The notes: generated from the sequence alone by a model not told the origin. 64,000 nt of DNA from an uncultured Parolsenella sp. (GCA_934668375.1 CAKUNF010000009.1:1-64000); one strand, 5' to 3'; shown: positions 25,084 to 33,631, counted from the stretch's first letter. Numbers and translations are program-made.

Positions 25084-26577
25084 CTACTCCTGGTGATAGG
25101 TGGAGAGGAAGTCCGCGAGGTCGTCCATGCACTCGGCGAGGACGTCGATGCGCGGCAGGTACACCACGCGGAAGTGGTCCGGCTGCTCCCAGTTGAAGCC
25201 GCCGCCGCGCGTCACGAGGATCTTCTTCTCATGCAGAAGGTCGAGGGCAAACTGCTCGTCATCGTGGATGTTGAACTTCTTCACGTCGATCTTGGGGAAG
25301 ATGTAGAACGCCGCCTTGGGCTTTACGGCCGTGATGCCGTCGATTTCGTTGAGCGCGCGGTAGACAAAGTCGCGCTGGTCATAGACGCGACCGCCGGGGC
25401 GCACGTACGTCTCGACGCTCTGGTAGCCGCCGAGCGCCGTCTGCACGATGGACTGCGCCGGCACGTTTGAGCACAGGCGCATGTTGGAGAGCATGTTGAC
25501 GCCGAGCAAAAAGTCACGCATGCAGCGGATGTTGCCGGACAGGATCATCCAGCCGATGCGGTAGCCGGCGATCATGTGGCTCTTGGACAGGCCGGAGAAC
25601 GTGACGCACGGCAGGTCGGGCGCGAGCGAGGCGATCGAGACGTGCTCCACGCCGTCCATGCACAGGCGGTCATAGATCTCGTCCGAGAAGATCATGAGCT
25701 GGTGGCGGCGCGCCACCTCGACGATCTGCTCGAGGACCTCGCGCGGGTAGACGGCACCCGTGGGGTTGTTGGGGTTGATGATGACGAGGGCCTTCGTGCG
25801 GTCGGTGATCTTCGACTCCATGTCGTCGATGTCGGGGTACCACTCGGCCTGCTCGTCGCACAGGTAGTGGACGGGGCGGCCGCCGGCGAGGGTGGCGCAG
25901 GCGGTCCACAGCGGGTAGTCCGGGCTGGGGATGAGGATCTCGTCGCCGTCGTCGAGCAGGGCGTGCATGGAGAGCTGGATGAGCTCGGAGACGCCGTTGC
26001 CCGTGTAGATATGCTCCATCTGAACGTTGGGCAGGCCCTTGACCTGCGCATACTGCATGATGGCCTTGCGGGCGGAGAAGAGGCCGCGCGAGTCCGAGTA
26101 GCCCTCGCAGTCCGTGAGCTGCTGGCGCATGTCCTTCACGACCTCGTCGGGCGTGCGGAAGCCGAACGGCGCGGGGTTGCCGATGTTGAGCTTGAGGATG
26201 CGCTCGCCCTCAGCCTCCATGCGGGCCGCCTCGTCAACGACGGGGCCACGGACGTCATACAGGACGTGGTCGAGCTTCGAGGACTTCTTGAACTCTCTCA
26301 TGGGGCGCTCCCTCTCGTTGCGAACTTGAACATGGGGCTTGGCTTGCTCACGGGCCTCCGGCTGGCCCTCGAGCCAATCGGCCGTGACGCCGAGAAGGTC
26401 GGCGAGCAGGGCCAGTGAGTCCTGGCGCGGCCTAACCTTGCCGCTCACGTACTGGCTGAGCTGGCTCTTTCCCAGCTTCTCCCCGCGCTGTGACGCCATG
26501 CGCACAAGGTCTGCCTGCTTGAGTCCCGCCTCGTCCATGGCGTGTCTGAGACGCGCGGAGAACCCGTCTTGCTCCAT
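25084..26577 (-). CDS. XRE-family HTH fused to AlaA-type aminotransferase
   Basis: The 497-residue fusion has an N-terminal XRE helix-turn-helix (about 5-70: LKQADLVRMA, GKSQLSQYVSGKVRPRQDSL). After a linker comes a full class I/II PLP aminotransferase (about 90-495) of the alanine-pyruvate type: YSDSRGLFSARKAI, NPNNPTGAVY, SDEIYDRL and the PLP lysine in SGLSKSHMIAGYRIGW. It may sense amino-acid state through the enzyme and regulate DNA directly, as MocR/GabR proteins do with a different HTH. GGAGAAG supports ATG 26577. The upstream region carries four matching operator-like repeats. Confidence 0.88.
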   Translation of the reverse strand: MEQDGFSARLRHAMDEAGLKQADLVRMASQRGEKLGKSQLSQYVSGKVRPRQDSLALLADLLGVTADWLEGQPEAREQAKPHVQVRNERERPMREFKKSSKLDHVLYDVRGPVVDEAARMEAEGERILKLNIGNPAPFGFRTPDEVVKDMRQQLTDCEGYSDSRGLFSARKAIMQYAQVKGLPNVQMEHIYTGNGVSELIQLSMHALLDDGDEILIPSPDYPLWTACATLAGGRPVHYLCDEQAEWYPDIDDMESKITDRTKALVIINPNNPTGAVYPREVLEQIVEVARRHQLMIFSDEIYDRLCMDGVEHVSIASLAPDLPCVTFSGLSKSHMIAGYRIGWMILSGNIRCMRDFLLGVNMLSNMRLCSNVPAQSIVQTALGGYQSVETYVRPGGRVYDQRDFVYRALNEIDGITAVKPKAAFYIFPKIDVKKFNIHDDEQFALDLLHEKKILVTRGGGFNWEQPDHFRVVYLPRIDVLAECMDDLADFLSTYHQE

Positions 26578-26585
26578 GCACTTCT

Positions 26586-26693
26586 CCAATCTGGCTGCAT
26601 GAGTTCAATTTCAGTGGCCAGATTGGCATGAAATTGAACTATTTGGGTTCGTTAGTTCAATTTAGCGTTCACGGTAGCACATCAAATTGAACT
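26586..26693 (-). promoter_or_regulatory. interleaved inverted repeats and four AGTTCAATTT operators
   Basis: AGTTCAATTT occurs at 26602 and 26654 on the plus strand and inverted at 26631-26640 and 26684-26693. This gives two head-to-head pairs with centres about 28 bases apart. The first pair extends to a perfect 12-mer (AGTTCAATTTCA). Interleaved with it, CCAATCTGGC (26586-26595) and GCCAGATTGG (26617-26626) form a second perfect repeat. In the minus-strand mRNA the order is B-A-B'-A', and A' overlaps the GG of the ribosome binding site. Autoregulation by the XRE domain is the simplest reading. Confidence 0.75.
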
Positions 26694-26796
26694 TATGTGG
26701 CACGTTTGGGCATGAGGCGGCATCATCACGCAAGCGGCATCCGATTGCGTGTTGTATGTTGACTACTTAACATCTCAGCTCTATCGTTGTGCCCGG

Positions 26797-26829
26797 ATGG
26801 GACAAAGGAACCCGTCCCCAATGTCCCAT
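26797..26829. repeat. palindromic repeat family C, copy before ADH gene
   Basis: ATGGGACA and TGTCCCAT flank AAGGAACCCGTCCCCAA. The element ends directly at the GGAGGAG ribosome binding site of the alcohol dehydrogenase gene. The same core (AACCCGTCCCC or close) occurs near 11478, 32933, 34538 and 40790. Confidence 0.7.
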
Positions 26830-26840
26830 GGAGGAGACAG

Positions 26841-28130
26841 ATGAATCCACTGCGCAGGGCCTGGTGCCGCACCTACCAGGCCGCGTTTCGCATCGCACTA
26901 CCCATCCTGCCCTATCGCGAGCCCAAGATTCTCGATTCGGTCCAGGCCGTGCCCGTCGAGCTCTCGAGCCGCGGCATTGGCTCCGTGCTGCTCGTCACGG
27001 ACCCGGGCATCGCCCGCATCGGGCTCACGCGTGGGCTCGAGAGCGCCCTCGCAGGCGCGGGCATCACGTGCGTCACGTACTCAGAGACGGTCGCCAACCC
27101 CACCGTCGCCAACGTGGAGGCAGCGCTCGAGCTTTACCGCGCAAGCGGTTGCCAGGCCATCATCGGCTTTGGCGGCGGCTCATCCATGGACTGCGCAAAG
27201 GCCGTGGGCGCCCGTGTCGCCCAGCCCCGCAAGAGCGTGGGAGCCATGCGCGGCCTCCTGCGCGTGCATCGAAGGCTTCCGCTGCTCATAGCCGTTCCAA
27301 CCACGGCGGGCACCGGCAGCGAGGTGACGCTCGCCGCCGTCATCACGGACGAGAACACGCGCTACAAGTACCCCATCAACGACTTCGCGCTCATCCCGAG
27401 CATCGCCGTCCACGACTGGCGCCTCACGGAGGGCCTGCCCGCATCCGTCACGGGGCAGACGGGCATGGACGCGCTCACGCATGCGGTCGAGGCGTTCATC
27501 GGTCGCAGTACGACGCGCCACACCCGCGAGATGGCGCTGGACGCCGTTCGCCTCATCCACAACAACCTGCTCGCCGCCTACGAGGACGGCAGCGACGAGC
27601 GGGCGCGGCGCAACATGCTCACGGCCTCCTACGAGGCAGGCATTGCGTTCACCCAGTCCTACGTGGGCTATGTCCACGCGATCGCACACAGCCTCGGCGG
27701 CAGGTACGGCATCCCCCACGGCCTCGCGAACGCCGTCATCCTCCCGCACGTGTTGCGTGCCTATGGCGCCGCCGCAGCGCCTAAGCTCGCGGTTCTCGCC
27801 CGTCATGCGGGCATCGCGACCACGAGCGAGACGGACGACGCGGCGGCCGCGGCCTTCATCGAGTGGGTGGACGGCATGAACGCGCGCCTTGGCATCCCGG
27901 CGTACCTCGACGGAATCCGCGCCGAGGACCTCGAGGTCATGGCCGCCCACGCAGACGCCGAGGCCAACCCCCTCTACCCCGTCCCCGCGCTGTGGGACCG
28001 CACATCACTCGAGCACATGTATCGTGTTGTGGCAGGTGGGCGCTTTGCGGACGAGCCGGACACATGCCAGATGGGCCCGTCCCCGAGTCCGTCTGCGCGG
28101 ACGCGTCAAGACGAGGAGGCCCTCGCATGA
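26841..28130 (+). CDS. iron-containing alcohol dehydrogenase
   Basis: The 429-residue enzyme oxidises or reduces an alcohol/aldehyde with NAD(P). It has the group III signatures GFGGGSSMDCAKAVG (nucleotide binding) and VPTTAGTGSEVT. The metal ligands follow in TGMDALTHAVEAF and HAIAHSLGGRYGIPHGLANA. GGAGGAG fixes ATG 26841. The C terminus carries a Ser/Pro/Arg-rich extension of about 20 residues beyond the usual end. The stop overlaps the aldehyde dehydrogenase start (ATGA), giving a two-step alcohol-aldehyde-acid or reverse pathway. Confidence 0.92.
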   Translation: MNPLRRAWCRTYQAAFRIALPILPYREPKILDSVQAVPVELSSRGIGSVLLVTDPGIARIGLTRGLESALAGAGITCVTYSETVANPTVANVEAALELYRASGCQAIIGFGGGSSMDCAKAVGARVAQPRKSVGAMRGLLRVHRRLPLLIAVPTTAGTGSEVTLAAVITDENTRYKYPINDFALIPSIAVHDWRLTEGLPASVTGQTGMDALTHAVEAFIGRSTTRHTREMALDAVRLIHNNLLAAYEDGSDERARRNMLTASYEAGIAFTQSYVGYVHAIAHSLGGRYGIPHGLANAVILPHVLRAYGAAAAPKLAVLARHAGIATTSETDDAAAAAFIEWVDGMNARLGIPAYLDGIRAEDLEVMAAHADAEANPLYPVPALWDRTSLEHMYRVVAGGRFADEPDTCQMGPSPSPSARTRQDEEALA

Positions 28131-29506
28131 ACGAGCGGCAGATAGCGCAGCTGGTCGAGCGCCAGCGCTCGTACTTCATGAGCCACGCCACCATGGACGT
28201 GGCACCGCGCCGCGCCGCGCTCGCCAGGCTGCGGGCGGCGGTCCAGGCACACGAGGACGACATCGCCCGGGCGCTGCACGATGACCTCGGCAAGTCCGCC
28301 GACGAGGGCTACATGTGCGAGACGGGCCTGGCGCTCTCCGAGATTCGCTACCAGGAGCGGCACGTCTCGCGCTGGGCACGTCCTCGCCTGCGTGCGACCG
28401 ACCTCGCCAACGCCGTGGCCACGAGCCGCGTCGAGCGCGTTCCCTACGGCGTCACGCTCATCATGGCACCGTGGAACTACCCGTTTCTGCTCACGCTCGA
28501 ACCGCTCGCCGGGGCGCTCGCCGCGGGCAATGTCGTGGTCGTGAAGCCGAGCGCCTACGCCCCGGCGTCCTCCGCGGTCCTGCGCCAGATATGCGAGGAG
28601 GCCTTTGAGCCCGAGCTCGTGAGCGTGGTCGAGGGCGGTCGCGCGGAGAACGAGGCCCTGCTCGACCAGCGCTGGGACAACATCTTCTTCACCGGCAGCG
28701 TCAACGTGGGCAAGCTCGTGATGACCAGGGCCGCGGAGCACCTCACGCCCGTGACGCTCGAGCTGGGAGGCAAGAGCCCCTGCATCGTCGAGCGCAGCGC
28801 CAACCTGCGCGTGGCGGCGCGGCGCATCGCCTTTGGCAAGTGGCTCAACGTGGGCCAGACGTGCGTTGCGCCTGATTACGTCCTCGTTGACCGCAGCATA
28901 AAGGACGAGCTCATCGGCCTTATCCGCGAGGAGACGCGCGCAATGTACGGAGACGACGCCCTCGCGAACCCCTCATACGGCAAGATGGTCAATCGCAAGC
29001 ACTTCGACCGCGTGTCGGGGCTCATCGACCCGGCGAAGGTCGTCATGGGAGGACGCTCGGACGAGCGGGCGCTGCGCATCGAGCCCACCATCATGGACAA
29101 CGTGACGCCCGAGGACGCCATCATGGGCGAGGAGATCTTTGGCCCCGTTCTGCCCGTCATCGCCTACGGCGACCTCGAGGAGGCGCTGCGATTCGTGGAG
29201 GAGCGCCCGACGCCGCTCGCCCTCTACCTGTTCACGGGCAATCGTGCGCTTGCCCGACGCGTCATGCGGGACGTCCCGTTCGGCGGCGGTTGCGTCAACG
29301 ACACGATCATGCACCTCGCCACGTCCCACATGGGATTTGGCGGCATGGGTGCCTCGGGCATGGGCAGCTACCACGGGCGCAAGAGCCTCGAGGCGTTCTC
29401 GCACGAGAAGAGCGTCGTGGACAAGGCCACCTGGCTCGACGCGCCGTTTCGCTATCAGCCCCACGCAAGCTGGAAGCGCTTCTTTGTCCGGAAGTTCGTC
29501 CACTAG
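28127..29506 (+). CDS. aldehyde dehydrogenase (class 3 type)
   Basis: This 459-residue NAD(P)-dependent enzyme has APWNYP near the cofactor site, FTGS, the catalytic Glu in LELGGKSP and the nucleophilic Cys in NVGQTCVAPDY. EEIFGPVLPVI follows near the C terminus. The length and the hydrophobic/basic C-terminal end (KRFFVRKF) fit the ALDH3 group, which handles medium-chain and fatty aldehydes. It is translationally coupled to the upstream alcohol dehydrogenase by a four-base overlap. Confidence 0.92.
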   Translation: MNERQIAQLVERQRSYFMSHATMDVAPRRAALARLRAAVQAHEDDIARALHDDLGKSADEGYMCETGLALSEIRYQERHVSRWARPRLRATDLANAVATSRVERVPYGVTLIMAPWNYPFLLTLEPLAGALAAGNVVVVKPSAYAPASSAVLRQICEEAFEPELVSVVEGGRAENEALLDQRWDNIFFTGSVNVGKLVMTRAAEHLTPVTLELGGKSPCIVERSANLRVAARRIAFGKWLNVGQTCVAPDYVLVDRSIKDELIGLIREETRAMYGDDALANPSYGKMVNRKHFDRVSGLIDPAKVVMGGRSDERALRIEPTIMDNVTPEDAIMGEEIFGPVLPVIAYGDLEEALRFVEERPTPLALYLFTGNRALARRVMRDVPFGGGCVNDTIMHLATSHMGFGGMGASGMGSYHGRKSLEAFSHEKSVVDKATWLDAPFRYQPHASWKRFFVRKFVH

Positions 29507-29528
29507 GCGGCCGTCACGTTATAAACTA

Positions 29529-29598
29529 CGCGAGCGCTGCAAATCGGACACTTAGGCGGCCCAAGGGCCCTGTAAGCGTCCGATTTGCAGCGCTCGCG
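29529..29598. repeat. 70-base palindrome family E, copy 1
   Basis: The outer arms CGCGAGCGCTGCAAATCGGA and its complement (ending 29598) pair over about 26 positions with one mismatch, and an inner GGCC/GGCC closes the loop. It fills the gap between the aldehyde dehydrogenase and the ArsC-like gene. A related 75-base palindrome follows that gene at 29975. Confidence 0.75.
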
Positions 29599-29631
29599 AC
29601 AAGGAAGGTCAAGAGGGCCCAGGGAGCAGAC

Positions 29632-29973
29632 GTGAACATCCAGATCTTTGGCACCAAGAAGAGCTTCGACACCAAGAAGGCCCAGCGCTGGTTCAAGGAG
29701 CGTCGCATCAAGTTCCAGTTCGTCGACCTGCGCGAGAAGGAGATGAGCAAGGGCGAGCTCAGAAGCGTGGCGCAGGCAGCCGGCGGCGTCGACACCCTTC
29801 TCGACCCCAAGGCAAGGGACGAGGACACGCTCGCCCTCGTTCAGTACCTTGCCGAGAGCCAGCGCTTCGACAAGCTGCTCGAGAACCAGCAGCTGCTCCG
29901 CGAGCCCATCGTGAGAAACGGGCGCCAGGCAACGGCTGGCTACTGCCCCGACGTCTGGAACGGCTGGGAGTAA
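29632..29973 (+). CDS. ArsC/Spx-like thioredoxin-fold protein lacking the active-site Cys
   Basis: The 113-residue protein has the ArsC/YffB arrangement, with FGTKKSFDTKKAQRWF at 6-21 and DLREKEMSKGELRS, LLDPKARDEDT and LREPIVRNGRQAT (cis-Pro region). At the position of the catalytic Cys (KxCDT in relatives) it has Phe, so arsenate or disulfide reduction by the usual mechanism is not expected. The GTG start follows GGGAG. The gene is boxed in by two large related palindromes. Its role is unknown. Confidence 0.75.
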   Translation: MNIQIFGTKKSFDTKKAQRWFKERRIKFQFVDLREKEMSKGELRSVAQAAGGVDTLLDPKARDEDTLALVQYLAESQRFDKLLENQQLLREPIVRNGRQATAGYCPDVWNGWE

Positions 29974-29974
29974 A

Positions 29975-30049
29975 AACGCGAGTGCAGCAATATCGTCACT
30001 GGCGAGGCCGTTTGGAGGCCCGGGGTGACCGATTGGCTGCACTCGCGTT
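29975..30049. repeat. 75-base palindrome family E, copy 2
   Basis: AACGCGAGTGCAGC (29975) pairs with GCTGCACTCGCGTT (ends 30049). Inner ATCGTCAC/GTGACCGAT and GAGGCC/GGCC pairs extend the stem. It begins two bases after the ArsC-like stop and lies 40 bases before the convergent deformylase-like stop, so it can terminate both. Confidence 0.75.
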
Positions 30050-30089
30050 GCGCGTGCGGCGGCGAGACCCACCGCGATGAGGTCCTGAG

Positions 30090-30512
30090 CTAGACGAGCT
30101 TGCCGGCGCAGTGGTCGACGCAGTGCTGCACGACCTCGGCCACCCAGCCGGAGTACTTGCGCGTGCGAGACTCGAACTTGCCGTTCACGAGCGCGTCGAA
30201 CTTCACGCGCACAAGCTGGAAGCGGCGCACCTGCGTGTCGCGGTCGAGCGACAGGCAGCCCTCGGTGGCCGTGTAGGGAGCCATGGACGCGATGATCTTG
30301 GGGTTGAACATGACCTGCGGGCCATTGGCGCCCTCGAACGCGATGACGGCCTTCGTGGAGCCGATCTGGTTCGCCGCGAGGCCGGCGCAGTTCTCGGTGG
30401 CGCCCATGGTGTCGACGAGGTCCTGGGCAACCTCGGCGTCCTCGACGGTGGCGGGCTCCGCCGGCTTGCCGAGGAACTCCTCGTCCTTAACGATGTCCTT
30501 GACCATGTCCAT
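30090..30512 (-). CDS. peptide deformylase-like protein with altered metal motif
   Basis: The 140-residue protein has deformylase motif 1 GLAANQIG and motif 2 EGCLSL. Motif 3 reads QHCVDHCAG where active enzymes have QHExDH: the general-base Glu is replaced by Cys while both His ligands and the motif 2 Cys remain. It could be a second deformylase with changed activity or a degenerate homolog; a canonical def gene is expected elsewhere. AGGAAAGGG precedes two close ATGs, of which the first is used here. Confidence 0.75.
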   Translation of the reverse strand: MDMVKDIVKDEEFLGKPAEPATVEDAEVAQDLVDTMGATENCAGLAANQIGSTKAVIAFEGANGPQVMFNPKIIASMAPYTATEGCLSLDRDTQVRRFQLVRVKFDALVNGKFESRTRKYSGWVAEVVQHCVDHCAGKLV

Positions 30513-30599
30513 CCCTTTCCTGCGAGGCCGCGCATGCCATGCGGTGCCGCGACCGGTTCTTTTTGCCCCATCGATGATACGTGATTGGGGCGCCCGCCG

Positions 30600-31247
30600 T
30601 CAGCCGAGCCGCCTCATGTTCACGCTGGCCCGATACGAGCCGTCGACGCCGAACACGTCATGCGCGAGGTCGAGCAGGCGCAGGCCGGAGCTTTCCGCAT
30701 CGTCGTCAACGGGGATCCAGGAGGGATCGAACGGGCAGCGGTCGTACATGACCGTCTGGCCCACAGGCACCCACGTGTCCTCGACGCAGGCAAGCCGCAG
30801 CGAGACAGTCCCCTTGTCCCAGTTGTCGCGCCGCGCCAGGCGTGCGTCTCGCACCGAGCGCAACGTGCCCGAGTAGATGTCGAGGAGCTCGAGCAGGCCC
30901 GCCGCCGGGTCCTTGCGCATGATGGCGTACTCGGAGAACTCGTGGGTCTCGGCAATCTGGCGCAGCCGCGCCAGGCGCGACTCCTCCACCCCCGTGGGCG
31001 GCTTGCGCACGTAGCGCTCGAGCAGCGTGCCGCGCTCGTCAAGTGCGCAGTCGAACAGCAGCCACTCCGTAAACGTGGCGTTTACCTGCGTCTCAACAAG
31101 CGGGTCGGGATCGCACTCAAAGTAGACGGCAGGCCGCACGATCTGCTCGAACGCAAGGGCCGGCTCCTCGATGAACTCACGCTTCCTCCTCCCCCAGTAC
31201 TCCGCGACGGACCTCACGTCCCGCTCGACCTTCTCCCCGATGCCCAT
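30600..31247 (-). CDS. conserved-looking hypothetical protein
   Basis: I do not recognise this 215-residue soluble protein. It starts MGIGEKVERDVRSVAEYWGR after a good AAGGGAGAG site; the longer frame to 31361 has no site and unlikely composition. Visible features are acidic/aromatic stretches (VNATFTEWLLFDCALDE), a TWVPVGQTVMYDRCPFDP segment and no signal or membrane helix. It is flanked by the deformylase-like gene and an amidohydrolase. Codon use matches its neighbours, so it is probably a real gene. Confidence 0.55.
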   Translation of the reverse strand: MGIGEKVERDVRSVAEYWGRRKREFIEEPALAFEQIVRPAVYFECDPDPLVETQVNATFTEWLLFDCALDERGTLLERYVRKPPTGVEESRLARLRQIAETHEFSEYAIMRKDPAAGLLELLDIYSGTLRSVRDARLARRDNWDKGTVSLRLACVEDTWVPVGQTVMYDRCPFDPSWIPVDDDAESSGLRLLDLAHDVFGVDGSYRASVNMRRLG

Positions 31248-31397
31248 GGTCTCTCCCTTCTTGCCGGGCGCGGTTGCGCCGCCTTCGTTGCAAGAAGGGT
31301 ATGGGGCAGCGGTTCGCGCTCTCTCGTCATTGCCGAGAAAGTCCCGCGCGGTCAAACGCAAACCTTGCAGAAATCCAACAGGATTTGGCCCCTTTTG

Positions 31398-31441
31398 GTA
31401 AAAAACGCGCCAACCTGAGCAATAAGCCGCAGGTCGGCGCG
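31398..31441 (-). terminator. Rho-independent terminator of amidohydrolase gene
   Basis: Read on the minus strand, CGCGCCGACCTG pairs with CAGGTTGGCGCG over 12 positions with one mismatch, followed by TTTTTT. It starts 50 bases after the stop at 31491. This is the best-formed terminator in the window. Confidence 0.88.
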
Positions 31442-31490
31442 CTGTCGCTCTCGAACGAGCCCGTCCGCAAAGAGTCGAGGAATCTTCGTG

Positions 31491-32828
31491 CTATCGCTTG
31501 GCAGGCTGGTCCATGATCCAGTCGAGCTCACGGTCGAGCTCGGCGTTGTGCCTCACGCGCAGGCGGTCCGCAAGGACGCCGCGAGCCATGACGTGCAGCG
31601 GCTCGCGCAGGGCTGATAGGTCGTCGAGCGGGTTGTCCCGGGTAACGAGGATGTCGGCGTCGCGCCCGAGCTCGATGGTGCCCGTCACGCCCCCAAGCCC
31701 CAGGAGTTGCGCGTTGACCTGCGTGGCCGTGTGCAGGGCAAACGAGTTGGAGACGCCCACGTACTTGGCAAAGTAGGCGACCTCCCGCCACATGTCGTAC
31801 TGGGTGACGTACGGGCAGCTCGAGTCCGTGCCAAGACCCACGGGGACGCCGGCCTCGAGCGCCTCGCGGGCGCTGTCCATGATGCCCGCGCACACGATGT
31901 CGCCGTTGACCTTCTGGACGTCGGTCGAGTGGGTCTTCTCGGGGTCGAGGAGCACGAACGGCAGCGCCGGCGAGATGGTGCACGTCACGCTCGGAAGCCT
32001 GCCAGGCAGCTGCGTGCCCGCCGAGCCACGGTAGAGGTCGAGGATCTCGGGCGTCATAGGGGCGCCGTGCTCGATCGTGTCAACGCCGGCGGCAAGCGCC
32101 ACGCGCACGCCCTCGGTGCTCTCGACGTGCGCCATGACGGGAAGACCGAGCTCATGGGCCGTCTTGCAGGCGGCCTCCGCCACCTCGGGGGACATGCGCA
32201 ACACGCCAGGCTCACCCGGCTCCGTGGCGTCGAACACGCCTCCCGTCACGAACAGCTTGATGACGTCCGCGCCGCGGGCCATGCTCTCCCGCACCTGGTC
32301 TGCGGCCTGTCCGGGCGTCTCGGCCACCTGGGCGAACAGCCCGGCGCCATGCCCGCCCGGCACGGTGACGCCCGTTCCCGGCGCCACGATGCGCGGACCC
32401 ACGTACCTGCCGGCCTCTATGGCGTCTCGCACGGCGATGTCCGCATACAGCGGGTCGCCCGCGCCGCGGACGGTCGTGACGCCGCTCGCGAGCTGCTGCT
32501 GGGCAGAGCCGCGAATGATGCGCCGCAGGATGGCGCGACCGATGGGATTATCGAGCTTGGACATGATTGATCCGGCATCGCCCGAGCTCACGGGCTTGCC
32601 AGAGCCGCAGAAGTGGACGTGCATGTTCACGAGGCCCGGCATGAGGAAGGCGCCGCCAAGGTCGATGACGCGCACGCCGGCGGGGGCCTGAGCCACGGCC
32701 GCCGGCTCGATGCGAGAGATCTTGCCGGCTTCCACCGTCACGGCCATGCCGCGCTGGGGCCTCATGTCCTTCGTGCCATCGAGGATCGTGGCGTTCACGA
32801 ACATGGTCGCGCTATCTCTGCTCGCCAT
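31491..32828 (-). CDS. amidohydrolase family protein (imidazolonepropionase/prolidase-like)
   Basis: The 445-residue metal-dependent hydrolase has the entry motif MHVHF (His70, His72), a probable metal-bridging Lys in VIKLFVTGG, His in PVMAHVES and TIEHGAP, and the catalytic Asp in GLGTDSSC. It has a two-part beta-sandwich (N- and C-terminal) around a TIM barrel. Relatives act on cyclic amides or Xaa-Pro peptides; the substrate is not known. AAGGAG lies six bases before the ATG. Confidence 0.87.
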   Translation of the reverse strand: MASRDSATMFVNATILDGTKDMRPQRGMAVTVEAGKISRIEPAAVAQAPAGVRVIDLGGAFLMPGLVNMHVHFCGSGKPVSSGDAGSIMSKLDNPIGRAILRRIIRGSAQQQLASGVTTVRGAGDPLYADIAVRDAIEAGRYVGPRIVAPGTGVTVPGGHGAGLFAQVAETPGQAADQVRESMARGADVIKLFVTGGVFDATEPGEPGVLRMSPEVAEAACKTAHELGLPVMAHVESTEGVRVALAAGVDTIEHGAPMTPEILDLYRGSAGTQLPGRLPSVTCTISPALPFVLLDPEKTHSTDVQKVNGDIVCAGIMDSAREALEAGVPVGLGTDSSCPYVTQYDMWREVAYFAKYVGVSNSFALHTATQVNAQLLGLGGVTGTIELGRDADILVTRDNPLDDLSALREPLHVMARGVLADRLRVRHNAELDRELDWIMDQPAKR

Positions 32829-32918
32829 GGGAGCTCCTTGTCTGTGCGGTTGCGTTCAGACAAGGCTACCCGTTATGTAAAGCAGCACGGCGGGCGCATC
32901 GGCCAGCGGGAGACGGGG

Positions 32919-32953
32919 CGGTGACAGCTTGACCCCGTCCCCAAGTGTCACCG
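32919..32953. repeat. palindromic repeat family C, copy overlapping rsmJ stop
   Basis: CGGTGACA and TGTCACCG flank GCTTGACCCCGTCCCCAAG. On the minus strand the arm reads CGG-TGA, so the last sense codon and stop codon of rsmJ lie inside the element. Confidence 0.65.
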
Positions 32954-33631
32954 TCTGACGATGACGTCAAAGCGAACGGCCTTTCCGCCGATTGCGTGGC
33001 TCGGCTTGACGCCGGCGAGCACGGGCGCCTTCACCGGGCGCTTCACCACGATGCGCCGCGGGTTGGCATCAATCGCGGCGTCCATGAGCGAGTCCTCGTT
33101 GGCGCACGGGGCCTCGAGCCGGTGGAGCAGCTGGAACTTCTTCTTCACCGCGGCGCTCTTCGCGCGAGAGGGAAACATCGGGTCAAGGTAGACCACGTCG
33201 GGCGCCGCATCGAGGCCCCCAAGCACCTCCACGCTGTCTGCCTCCACGAGCGTCATGCGAGAAACAATGCCCGCGAGCTGCGACTCGTTGGCCGCTCGCC
33301 GCAGCGCGTCCGCCAAGAGAAGCGCGATCGCCGGATCACTCTCGCACAGCGTCACGGTGAACCCCGCCGCCGCGAGCAGGAGCGAGTCCTCGCCAAGCCC
33401 CGCCGTGGCGTCAACGGCCGTCGGGCGCTCGGCGCCCCTCACGCGCGCCGCCTTCACGAGCAGCTCGCGGCCCAGGCGGTCCGCGCGAAGGCGCGGCAGG
33501 AGCTCGCGGAAGTCCTCGCACAGCCGCATACCGTCTGCGCACAGCGTCAGGCCATCGTCAATAAAGCGCAGCTCAACGCCATCGGGAAGAACGAGCTCGC
33601 ACGCCCGGCGCTCAATCTGTTCTCGGTCCAT
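32948..33631 (-). CDS. rsmJ: 16S rRNA (guanine1516-N2)-methyltransferase RsmJ-like
   Basis: The 227-residue SAM methyltransferase has motif I VDATAGLGEDSLLLAAAG, an acidic motif II CESDPAI and the family-specific VYLDPMFPSRAKSAAVKKKFQ. GGKAVRFDV closes the C terminus. The LDPMFP block is diagnostic for RsmJ, which methylates G1516 of 16S rRNA. Its stop codon lies inside a palindromic element. It is divergent from the FNR-like regulator. Confidence 0.85.
   Translation of the reverse strand: MDREQIERRACELVLPDGVELRFIDDGLTLCADGMRLCEDFRELLPRLRADRLGRELLVKAARVRGAERPTAVDATAGLGEDSLLLAAAGFTVTLCESDPAIALLLADALRRAANESQLAGIVSRMTLVEADSVEVLGGLDAAPDVVYLDPMFPSRAKSAAVKKKFQLLHRLEAPCANEDSLMDAAIDANPRRIVVKRPVKAPVLAGVKPSHAIGGKAVRFDVIVRR

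Noticed and set aside
29529..29598. tRNA-like fold
   Set aside because: It is a single long palindrome, with no T-loop GTTCRA, no anticodon arm and no CCA-adjacent acceptor pattern.
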